A DNA stretch of 8,145 nt from Clostridia bacterium. GTDB taxonomy: Bacteria; Bacillota; Clostridia; Oscillospirales; CAG-272. The notes beneath the pieces are model-generated. The model saw only the letters and a program-made list of their open reading frames with translations. It had not been told where the DNA came from and searched no databases. Made by a program: the position numbers and the translations under genes. Positions 1 through 5,296 of the stretch are shown here, in pieces; within the stretch, counting starts at the first letter, position 1, and every line of letters begins with the position of its first letter. The stretch is from positions 1 through 8,145 of the forward strand of contig JAKSPR010000119.1 in the NCBI GenBank assembly GCA_024404655.1, in the 5' to 3' direction.

Positions 1-150
1 ACTCCCGTGTTTATGAACGTAGGCACTCAGGCTGCAATCAAAGGCGGTATCTCAGCCGCTGACCTCAAAGAACTCGGCTGTCAGGTTGAGCTTTCCAATA
101 CTTATCATTTACATGTCCGCCCCGGCGACAAGCTCATCAAGGAAATGGGC
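1..150 (+). other. tgt: N-terminal fragment of tRNA-guanine transglycosylase (Tgt), fused to rpsB
   Basis: Residues 1-50 of the open frame read TPVFMNVGTQAAIKG, then ELGCQVELSNTYHLHVRPGD and a KLIKEMG end. This is the characteristic start of bacterial Tgt, the TIM-barrel enzyme that exchanges guanine for preQ1 in the anticodon wobble position of GU(N) tRNAs during queuosine synthesis. The signatures are TPVFM.VGT, the KG turn, and the NTYHL..RPG block. In intact Tgt this is followed by GLHKFM-like sequence and the first catalytic Asp in a DSGGFQ block. Neither is present, and S2 sequence begins at the point where they should start. The fragment therefore cannot be an active Tgt. Codons here are mixed (AAA as well as AAG, plus TTA, TCA, ACT), unlike the uniform AAG of the S2 part, consistent with two separate origins. 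The junction lies at about 140-165. Confidence 0.85.
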
Positions 151-456
151 GACCTCGAGCGCAACTACGGCGGTATCAAGAACATGCCCGGTCTGCCCTC
201 TGCTGTTTTCATTGTTGACCCCAAGAAGGAAAAGAACGCAGTTCTCGAAGCAAAGAAGCTCGGTATTCCGGTTGTTGCAATCGTTGATACCAACTGCGAT
301 CCCGATGATGCAGACTACATCATCCCCGGCAACGATGACGCTATCCGCGCTATCAAGCTGATTGCATCCGTTCTCGCTGACGCTGTCATCGAAGGCAAGC
401 AGGGCGAACAGAATGCTCCCGCTGCAGAAGAAGCAGCTCCCGCAGACGCTGAATAA
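1..456 (+). CDS. rpsB: Chimeric ORF: Tgt N-terminal fragment fused in frame to C-terminal part of 30S ribosomal protein S2 (partial)
   Basis: The reading frame is open from the first base to TAA at 454-456 (151 codons visible, no true start in the window). From about residue 51 (nt ~151) onward it is the C-terminal part of ribosomal protein S2, a small-subunit protein needed for S1 binding and initiation. Visible S2 hallmarks are GGIKNMPGLP, FIVDPKKEKNAVLEAKKLGI, AIVDTNCDPDD and IPGNDDAIRAIKLI, followed by an Ala/Glu-rich tail (nt ~400-453). Every Lys codon in this part is AAG, as expected for a highly expressed ribosomal gene. S2 is normally about 240-260 residues, so roughly the first 140-150 are missing. 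In their place are about 50 residues that match Tgt (separate entry). tsf follows after 38 nt, the classical rpsB-tsf arrangement, which supports the S2 call. The GTG at 7 and ATG at 13 are internal codons, not starts. I am sure of both protein identities; whether the fusion exists in the cell is unknown. Confidence 0.85.
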   Translation, partial: TPVFMNVGTQAAIKGGISAADLKELGCQVELSNTYHLHVRPGDKLIKEMGDLERNYGGIKNMPGLPSAVFIVDPKKEKNAVLEAKKLGIPVVAIVDTNCDPDDADYIIPGNDDAIRAIKLIASVLADAVIEGKQGEQNAPAAEEAAPADAE

Positions 457-494
457 GTTTCGGCAGAAAAATACGAAATACGGAGGAAATCAAA

Positions 495-1427
495 ATGGCA
501 AACATTTCCGCTAAGGACGTAGCTGAGCTCCGCAAGAAGACCGGCTGCGGCATGATGGAGTGCAAGAAGGCACTCGTTGAAGCAAACGGCGATATGGATG
601 AAGCGATCAAGGTCCTCAGAGAAAGAGGTATCGCTGTCGCTGCAAAGAAGGCTGACAGAATCGCAGCTGAAGGTGTTGTTGACATCGCAATCGAAGGCAA
701 TGTCGGCGCAATCATCGAAGTCAACTCCGAAACCGACTTCGTTGCAAAGAATGATACCTTCAAGACTTTTGTTGCAAACCTGCTCCACATCATCGTCACC
801 AACAAGCCCGCTGACGTCGCTGCTCTGAACGCTTGCGTTTATGAGGGTGAGACCACCGTTGAAGCAAAGCTGAAGGAACTCATTTTCCAGATCGGTGAGA
901 ATATGTCCATCCGCCGCTTCGACGTTGTTGAAGGTGATCTCGTTTCCTACATTCACGGCAAGGGCCAGATCGGTGTTCTCGTTAAGTTCGAGGCTGAGGA
1001 CGCTGCCGCTGCAAATGAGGCATACGCTGAAGTCAAGAAGAACATCGCTCTGCACATCGCAGCTCAGAACGCTGTTCCTTACATCTGCAAGGAAGACGTT
1101 CCCGCTTCCGTCATCGCAGAGGAGAAGGAAGTTCTCGTTGCTCAGCTGAAGAACGATCCCGCAAACGCAAAGAAGCCGCAGCAGGTTCTCGACAAGATCG
1201 TCGAAGGCCGTCTGTCCAAGTTCTACGAAGCAAACTGCCTGCTCAACCAGGAATATGTCAAGGCTGAGAACAAGGAAACCGTCGAAAAGTACCTCGCCAA
1301 CATGGCAAAGGATCTCGGCGGCGCAATCAAGGTCTGCTCCTTCCTGCGCTATGAGAAGGGCGAAGGTCTCCAGAAGAGAGAAGAAAACTTCGCTGAAGAA
1401 ATCGAAAAGATGGTCAACGGCAAGTAA
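495..1427 (+). CDS. tsf: Elongation factor Ts (EF-Ts)
   Basis: EF-Ts is the cytosolic nucleotide-exchange factor that releases GDP from EF-Tu. The 310-residue product has the N-terminal UBA-like domain at residues ~1-50 (ISAKDVAELRKKTGCGMMEC, then CKKAL and a GDMDEAI helix). The EF-Tu contact motif TDFVAKN sits at residues 80-86, where E. coli EF-Ts carries TDFVAKD. A long core with two related subdomains follows (IGENMSIRRF and HIAAQNAVPY), then a C-terminal Lys/Glu-rich helix. At 310 residues it is slightly longer than E. coli EF-Ts (283) and within the normal bacterial range. The start ATG at 495 has GGAGG at 482-486, 8 nt upstream. It lies 38 nt after rpsB with no terminator between, so the two are cotranscribed, and a strong hairpin at 1465-1492 ends the unit. 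Codon use is extreme: Lys is almost all AAG and I see no CGG Arg codon, as for an abundant translation factor. Complete and intact. Confidence 0.97.
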   Translation: MANISAKDVAELRKKTGCGMMECKKALVEANGDMDEAIKVLRERGIAVAAKKADRIAAEGVVDIAIEGNVGAIIEVNSETDFVAKNDTFKTFVANLLHIIVTNKPADVAALNACVYEGETTVEAKLKELIFQIGENMSIRRFDVVEGDLVSYIHGKGQIGVLVKFEAEDAAAANEAYAEVKKNIALHIAAQNAVPYICKEDVPASVIAEEKEVLVAQLKNDPANAKKPQQVLDKIVEGRLSKFYEANCLLNQEYVKAENKETVEKYLANMAKDLGGAIKVCSFLRYEKGEGLQKREENFAEEIEKMVNGK

Positions 1428-1464
1428 TTCCTGCCGGAAACCGTTTTTCCTGTTTTGCAAACTG

Positions 1465-1501
1465 ACCGCTGCCCGGAAAACCGGGCGGCGGTTTTTGTTT
1501 T
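1465..1501 (+). terminator. Rho-independent terminator of the rpsB-tsf unit
   Basis: A 12-bp stem pairs 1465-1476 (ACCGCTGCCCGG) with 1481-1492 (CCGGGCGGCGGT), with one T-G wobble and an AAAA tetraloop at 1477-1480. It is followed by a T-rich tail (TTTTTGTTTT, 1492-1501). GC-rich stem, tight loop and U tract make it a textbook intrinsic terminator 37 nt after the tsf stop. Confidence 0.93.
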
Positions 1502-1530
1502 ACCCGGAGCATATCATTTCATTCACGGAA

Positions 1531-1551
1531 TTTTCAAAATTCTTTTGAAAA
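1531..1551. promoter_or_regulatory. Perfect AT-rich inverted repeat just upstream of the frr promoter (possible operator or UP element)
   Basis: TTTTCAAAA (1531-1539) is followed by a 3-nt spacer and its exact reverse complement TTTTGAAAA (1543-1551). The palindrome ends 6 nt before the proposed -35 at 1558. This position suits either a dimeric regulator site or an A/T-rich UP element contacted by the RNA polymerase alpha subunit. The symmetry is directly visible; any function is inferred. Confidence 0.45.
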
Positions 1552-1557
1552 AAACCC

Positions 1558-1586
1558 TTTACAAATCCACAAACTCATAGTAAAAT
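1558..1586 (+). promoter_or_regulatory. Sigma-A type promoter for frr
   Basis: The -35 TTTACA at 1558-1563 and the -10 TAAAAT at 1581-1586 each differ from consensus by one base and are separated by exactly 17 nt. Transcription would start at about 1592-1594, giving a leader of about 84 nt. The site follows the tsf terminator and lies in a markedly AT-rich gap, so frr appears to start its own transcript instead of being read from rpsB-tsf. Confidence 0.8.
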
Positions 1587-1620
1587 ATATATAGTATCAT
1601 AGTTATATGAGCATGCGTTT

Positions 1621-1647
1621 CTGCGGGAGATGATCCTTGTCCCGCAG
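1621..1647 (+). promoter_or_regulatory. Leader hairpin in the frr 5' UTR
   Basis: CTGCGGGA (1621-1628) pairs perfectly with TCCCGCAG (1640-1647) around an 11-nt loop (1629-1639). No T run follows, so it is not a terminator. The loop includes ATCCT (1633-1637), the complement of AGGAT at 1666-1670 inside the frr Shine-Dalgarno region, with one further wobble pair possible (T1638-G1665). It could stabilise the mRNA 5' end or modulate frr translation; a role is inferred only. Confidence 0.5.
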
Positions 1648-1676
1648 GGCGACAATAATTATCGGAGGATAACACA

Positions 1677-2231
1677 ATGAAACTGGATATCAAAGAATAT
1701 GAGACCAAAATGAAGAAGAGCCTGGATGCTTACGAGAATGACTTGAAGTCTATCCGCGCAGGCAGAGCAAACCCTTCTGTTCTCGATAAGATCACCGTTG
1801 ACTACTATGGTTCTCCCACACAGATCGCGCAGGTCGCGCAGGTCTCCGTGCCGGACGCAAGAACCATTCTGATCACCCCGTGGGATAAGACCACGCTGAA
1901 GTCCATCGACAAGGCCATTCAGGTTAGCGACCTGGGCATCAACCCCCAGAACGACGGTACCTGCATCCGCCTCACCTTCCCGCCGCTGACCGAGGAGCGC
2001 AGAAAGGATCTCTCCAAGGAAGTTTCCAAGAAGGGTGAAGGCGCAAAGGTCGCACTGCGCAACATCCGCCGCGATGCAAATGACGCCTGCAAGGCAGCAA
2101 AGAAGGCCGGCACCATGACCGAGGACGAGCAGAAGACTTCCGAAAAGGAAGTTCAGGATCTGACCGACAAGTACACCAAGATGCTGGATAAGATCACCGA
2201 AGCAAAGTCCAAGGAAATCATGGCTCTCTGA
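1677..2231 (+). CDS. frr: Ribosome recycling factor (RRF)
   Basis: RRF works with EF-G to split post-termination ribosomes into subunits. The product is 184 residues, the standard size. The long three-helix-bundle domain I is formed by the N-terminal helix (residues ~1-30, up to SIRAGRANPSVLD) and the last ~80 residues. Domain II lies between (VDYYGSPTQIAQVAQVSV, ILITPWDK, then GTCIRLTFPPLTEERRKDL). The conserved RNIRRDAND block puts Arg132 at the position of the essential Arg132 of E. coli RRF. ATG 1677 is preceded by GGAGG at 1664-1668 with 8-nt spacing. It has its own promoter (1558-1586) and a hairpin terminator (2268-2298), so it may be expressed separately. In most bacteria pyrH lies directly upstream; here only a 249-bp non-coding gap separates tsf and frr. 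Codons are biased toward AAG, as for an abundant protein. Intact. Confidence 0.97.
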   Translation: MKLDIKEYETKMKKSLDAYENDLKSIRAGRANPSVLDKITVDYYGSPTQIAQVAQVSVPDARTILITPWDKTTLKSIDKAIQVSDLGINPQNDGTCIRLTFPPLTEERRKDLSKEVSKKGEGAKVALRNIRRDANDACKAAKKAGTMTEDEQKTSEKEVQDLTDKYTKMLDKITEAKSKEIMAL

Positions 2232-2267
2232 TATTGAGAGAGTCTTCTGACAATCTGACAACCCAAG

Positions 2268-2298
2268 ACAAGGATGATGGTATCGTCATCCTTGTTTT
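2268..2298 (+). terminator. Hairpin terminator (weak U tract) after frr
   Basis: A 12-bp stem pairs 2268-2279 with 2284-2295 around a GTAT loop, with one T-G wobble (core CAAGGATGA / TCATCCTTG). Only TTTT (2295-2298) follows before ACTG. The stem is convincing but the T tract is short, so partial read-through into uppS is likely. No promoter is visible in 2299-2339, which supports an attenuating role over an absolute stop. Confidence 0.7.
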
Positions 2299-2339
2299 AC
2301 TGATACCCGGAATGACCGGAATGAAAGGAAACCTTCATC

Positions 2340-3080
2340 ATGGCAAACGAACAGAATCACAGCGGAACGGAGCTCTGTCTCGACGCGGAGCATTTTCACG
2401 TTGACGGACGGCTGCAGCATATCGCTTTCATCATGGACGGCAACGGACGCTGGGCAAAGAAACGCGGCATGCCGAGAGAATACGGTCACTCCGTCGGCGT
2501 CAAGACCTTTGAAAAGGTCATCCGCTACTGTGGGGATATCGGCATAAAGGTCGTGACCGTCTATGCTTTCTCCACGGAGAACTGGAAACGTCCCGAGGTC
2601 GAGGTCAAGGCCATTATGAAGCTGTTCAGCGATTATCTGGACATCGCCCGGAAAAAGGCGGAGGAAAACAATCTTCACGTCTGCTTCCTCGGCGATCAGG
2701 GTATTTTCCCCGAAAACGTCCGGAACCGCATGCAGGCGCTGGAGCAGGAAACCCGGAAATATCCGCTGACCCTCAACATCGCCGTCAATTACGGCGGTCG
2801 GGATGAGATCGTCCATGCCGTCAACACGCTGATTGCAGAAGGAAAGACGACAATCACGGAGGACGATATTTCCACGCATCTGTATACTTCCCATTGTCCC
2901 CCGCCGGATCTGATCGTCCGCACGGGTGCGGAGCAGCGGTTATCCAACTTCTTGCTCTGGCAGGCGGCTTATGCGGAATTCTATTTCTGCGAAACGCTGT
3001 GGCCGGATATGGGAGACGCCGAGGTCCGGGCTGCCTGCGCGGATTTCTACGGCAGAAAGAGACGGTTCGGCGGCGTATAA
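2340..3080 (+). CDS. uppS: Undecaprenyl diphosphate synthase (cis-prenyltransferase UppS)
   Basis: UppS condenses isopentenyl diphosphate units onto farnesyl diphosphate in Z configuration to make C55-PP, the carrier lipid for peptidoglycan and wall polymers. The 246-residue size is typical. HIAFIMDGNGRWAKKRG carries the catalytic, Mg-binding Asp33 (Asp26 in E. coli). GHSVGVKTFEKVIRYC and VYAFSTENWKRP form the substrate pocket, and NYGGRDEIVHAV is the mid-protein family block. RTGAEQRLSNFLLWQ provides Arg194 and Arg200, and AYAEFYF provides Glu213, all at the same numbers as in the E. coli enzyme. A small deviation is GAE (Ala197) where most homologues have GGE or SGE. ATG 2340 follows AAAGG (2324-2328) at 11 nt, a modest ribosome-binding site. 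It is the first gene of the uppS-cdsA-dxr-rseP-ispG run. CGG codons are common, unlike in tsf. Confidence 0.96.
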   Translation: MANEQNHSGTELCLDAEHFHVDGRLQHIAFIMDGNGRWAKKRGMPREYGHSVGVKTFEKVIRYCGDIGIKVVTVYAFSTENWKRPEVEVKAIMKLFSDYLDIARKKAEENNLHVCFLGDQGIFPENVRNRMQALEQETRKYPLTLNIAVNYGGRDEIVHAVNTLIAEGKTTITEDDISTHLYTSHCPPPDLIVRTGAEQRLSNFLLWQAAYAEFYFCETLWPDMGDAEVRAACADFYGRKRRFGGV

Positions 3081-3121
3081 AGTTCCCCCTCATTTACGTG
3101 ATCTGATCCAAACAAGAAAGG

Positions 3122-3147
3122 AAGCTCCCTTCGTTTATGCGGAGCTT
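3122..3147 (+). promoter_or_regulatory. Inverted repeat spanning the upstream candidate start of cdsA
   Basis: AAGCTCC (3122-3128) is the exact reverse complement of GGAGCTT (3141-3147), with a 12-nt loop that contains ATG 3137. The purine run AAAGG (3117-3121) lies immediately before it. If the hairpin forms, the distance from AAAGG to the second ATG (3161) shrinks from 39 to about 13 nt and ATG 3137 is held in the loop. This bears on which start is used. Confidence 0.4.
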
Positions 3148-3988
3148 TGCGTATAACACAATGAAAACGAGAGTGATCACAGCAGTGGTGATGGCACTGG
3201 TTTTGGCCCCGGCGTTTCTCTTTTCGGGGACGTATCTGTACCCGGTGCTGTTTGCGCTGGTTTCAGGGCTTGGCTGCTTTGAAATGGTGCGCTGCATCGG
3301 CATCCATAAAAATCTGTTTGTGACGATTCCGGCAGTGCTGCTGGGTACGGCGATGCCTGTCATTGCCAGAGTGTTCCCGGAGCGGTGCTTTGATATTCTG
3401 TCGATTGCATCGGCTATCTTTATGTTCTGGCTGTTTTCCGTGTCGCTGTTTTCTCACGGAAAGCTGCCCATTGATACCACCGGTATGGCATTCCTCGGCC
3501 TCTTTTATGTGATCTGGGGTTTCGGACTGCTGATTCTGCTGCGTGGGATCCCCCACGGGCAGTATCTGTTCTGCCTGCCGTATATCGGTGCGTGGGTCTC
3601 CGATACCTTTGCCTATTTCACGGGCAGAGCCTTCGGCAGGCACAAGCTGATTCCGGATGTCTCCCCGAAGAAGACAGTGGAAGGCGCCATCGGCGGCATC
3701 GTTTTTGCCATGCTGTCCTTTGTGCTGTTCGGCTTTGTCGCATCGAAGCTGGGCGGCGGGGAACCGCATTATCTCGCCCTGTTCCTGCTGGGTCTGCCGG
3801 TTTCCCTTGTCTCCATCGTCGGAGACCTGGTCATGAGCCTTGTCAAACGCCGCTACGGCGTCAAGGACTACGGAAAACTGTTCCCGGGACATGGCGGCGT
3901 GCTGGATCGTTTCGATTCGGTGCTTGCCACCTCCATCGTTCTCTATCTGCTCTGCGCCAATACTTCTTTCTTCGGACTCATGTTCTGA
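3137..3988 (+). CDS. cdsA: Phosphatidate cytidylyltransferase (CDP-diacylglycerol synthase)
   Basis: CdsA is an integral membrane enzyme that makes CDP-diacylglycerol from phosphatidic acid and CTP, the branch point of phospholipid synthesis. The product is 283 residues from ATG 3137, or 275 from ATG 3161. It is very hydrophobic, with about seven or eight predicted membrane segments (for example residues ~12-30, 34-52, 92-108, 115-133 and 188-206). The CTP-transferase signature is complete near the C terminus: SLVKRRYGVKDYG, then PGHGGVLDRFD with HGG at 252-254 and Asp257/Asp260 for metal binding. Start choice is open. 3137 has AAAGG at a long 15 nt, and 3161 (MKTRVITAVV, the usual way CdsA begins) has GGAG at 16 nt, with an inverted repeat between. 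I give the longer form but think 3161 is equally likely. It follows uppS by 56 nt and precedes dxr by 53 nt, the usual envelope cluster order. Confidence 0.94.
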   Translation: MRSFAYNTMKTRVITAVVMALVLAPAFLFSGTYLYPVLFALVSGLGCFEMVRCIGIHKNLFVTIPAVLLGTAMPVIARVFPERCFDILSIASAIFMFWLFSVSLFSHGKLPIDTTGMAFLGLFYVIWGFGLLILLRGIPHGQYLFCLPYIGAWVSDTFAYFTGRAFGRHKLIPDVSPKKTVEGAIGGIVFAMLSFVLFGFVASKLGGGEPHYLALFLLGLPVSLVSIVGDLVMSLVKRRYGVKDYGKLFPGHGGVLDRFDSVLATSIVLYLLCANTSFFGLMF

Positions 3989-4041
3989 GAAAAGGAGATT
4001 TGCGCATCTGCCATGTTTAATTTTGTGAGAGGTATCATACA

Positions 4042-5229
4042 ATGAATACAGCGGGTGAAAACAAAACCACCCTGGGACACGACGTGACCGTCACGGTGCT
4101 GGGTTCCACGGGCTCCGTCGGCATGCAGACCATGGATGTGGCGGCACTCCATGACCTCCGTGTTGAGGCCATCGCGGGCGGACGGAATATCACGCGGCTG
4201 GAAGAACAGATCCGGAAATTCCGCCCGGATTTCTGCGCCGTGGAGGATGAAGACGCGGCAAAGCTCTTAAAAATCGCTGTCGCCGATACCGATACGAAAA
4301 TTCTCCCCGGCCGTGAGGGCGTGATCGCCGCGGCTGCGGGGAAGAAATCCTCCGTCGTCCTCAATTCCATCATCGGCACCGCAGGTCTGGAGCCGACCCT
4401 GACGGCTATCCGCGCAGGAAAAAATGTCGCGCTTGCCAACAAAGAGACCCTTGTGACCGCCGGTGAATTTGTCATGCGGGAGGCAAGAGAACACGGTGTT
4501 TCCGTGCTCCCTGTGGACAGTGAGCACTGTGCGATTTTCCAGTGTCTCAACGGCGAGCCGAAGGAACGGGTGAAGAAGCTGCTTCTGACCTGCTCCGGCG
4601 GTGCGTTCTACGGACGGAAGCGCGCCGAGCTTTCCGGTGTTACAAGAGCGGAAGCTCTGGCGCATCCCACGTGGAAAATGGGACCGAAGATCACCGTGGA
4701 CTGTGCGTCCCTCATGAACAAAGGTCTGGAGCTGATCGAAGCTGTGCGGCTGTTTGACGTGCGCCCTGATCAGGTACAGGTGCTTATCCACAGAGAGAGC
4801 ATCGTCCATTCCATGGTGCAGTATATCGACAACGCTGTCATGGCGCAGCTTTCCGTGCCGGATATGCGGCTGTGCATCCAGTATGCCCTGACCTATCCGG
4901 ACAGAATGCCGTCATGCCTTGAAGAACTGGATTTCCTCAAAGCCGGCAGACTGACCTTTGCCGCTCCTGATGAAGAAACCTTCACGCTTTTGCCGCTGGC
5001 AAGGGAAGCGGTGACGGCGGGCGGCACCAAGACCGCAACACTCAACGGCGCAAACGAAGCGGCAGTCGCTTTGTTCCTTGACGATCAGATCACCTTTACC
5101 GATATCTTTGATGTGGTCGGGGAAGTCGTACACGGAACGGAGAGCATCCCGGATCCGACCCTTGCAGAAATAGAAGAAGCAGACAGCGCTGCCCGCATCG
5201 CCGTGCGGGATAAAGTGCGGTCACTGTAA
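4042..5229 (+). CDS. dxr: 1-deoxy-D-xylulose 5-phosphate reductoisomerase
   Basis: Dxr (IspC) converts DXP to 2-C-methyl-D-erythritol 4-phosphate using NADPH and a divalent metal, the committed step of the MEP isoprenoid pathway and the target of fosmidomycin. The product is 395 residues. It opens with the NADPH-binding VLGSTGSVGMQT (Gly21-Gly27), then ALANKETLVTAGEFV. Metal ligands are Asp159 and Glu161 in PVDSEHCAIFQCL and Glu230 in MNKGLELIEA, with Asn226 and Lys227 beside it. The flexible active-site loop is HPTWKMGPKITVDC, and HRESIVHSMVQYIDNAVMAQ leads into the C-terminal helical domain. The substrate-binding block reads CSGGAF at 184-189, where SGGPF is commoner (Ala for Pro at 188). 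ATG 4042 follows AGAGG (4028-4032) by 9 nt. The residues before the Rossmann motif add a ~14-residue tail at the N terminus. Its product feeds the pathway that also needs ispG downstream. Confidence 0.96.
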   Translation: MNTAGENKTTLGHDVTVTVLGSTGSVGMQTMDVAALHDLRVEAIAGGRNITRLEEQIRKFRPDFCAVEDEDAAKLLKIAVADTDTKILPGREGVIAAAAGKKSSVVLNSIIGTAGLEPTLTAIRAGKNVALANKETLVTAGEFVMREAREHGVSVLPVDSEHCAIFQCLNGEPKERVKKLLLTCSGGAFYGRKRAELSGVTRAEALAHPTWKMGPKITVDCASLMNKGLELIEAVRLFDVRPDQVQVLIHRESIVHSMVQYIDNAVMAQLSVPDMRLCIQYALTYPDRMPSCLEELDFLKAGRLTFAAPDEETFTLLPLAREAVTAGGTKTATLNGANEAAVALFLDDQITFTDIFDVVGEVVHGTESIPDPTLAEIEEADSAARIAVRDKVRSL

Positions 5230-5296
5230 ATAACAGCGAAACAACCTTTGTCCGGATACCCAAGGTCTTTTATCCGCAGGGAAGGAGGCAGTTTTT

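Noticed and set aside
7..15. GTG 7 or ATG 13 as a true start of the first gene
   Set aside because: No Shine-Dalgarno is visible, the frame is open to base 1, and residues T-P before them belong to the conserved Tgt TPVFM block, so the gene begins upstream of the window.
315..1460. 381-codon open frame on the - strand opposite rpsB/tsf
   Set aside because: It lies antisense to tsf, a clear and complete gene. Its Leu/Ser/Cys/Val-rich product resembles no family and is the expected shadow of the strong codon bias in tsf. No ribosome-binding site or promoter supports it.
2224..2242. CTCTCT / AGAGAG hairpin across the frr stop codon
   Set aside because: Six pairs, half of them A-T, from a simple alternating sequence overlapping the coding end, without a T run. 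The hairpin at 2268-2295 is the better terminator.
2307..2324. Tandem 9-bp repeat CCGGAATGA upstream of uppS
   Set aside because: Exact but only two copies and short; it may be chance. No known regulator site or mobile-element feature is associated with it.
3592..4020. 142-codon + strand frame inside and past the end of cdsA
   Set aside because: It overlaps the conserved CdsA signature in another frame, its product is Arg/Cys-rich low-quality sequence, and it has no family features.
5253..5276. Inverted repeat CGGATA / TATCCG between dxr and rseP as a terminator
   Set aside because: Only 6 bp with a 12-nt loop and no T tract; too weak to call. dxr and rseP are most likely cotranscribed.
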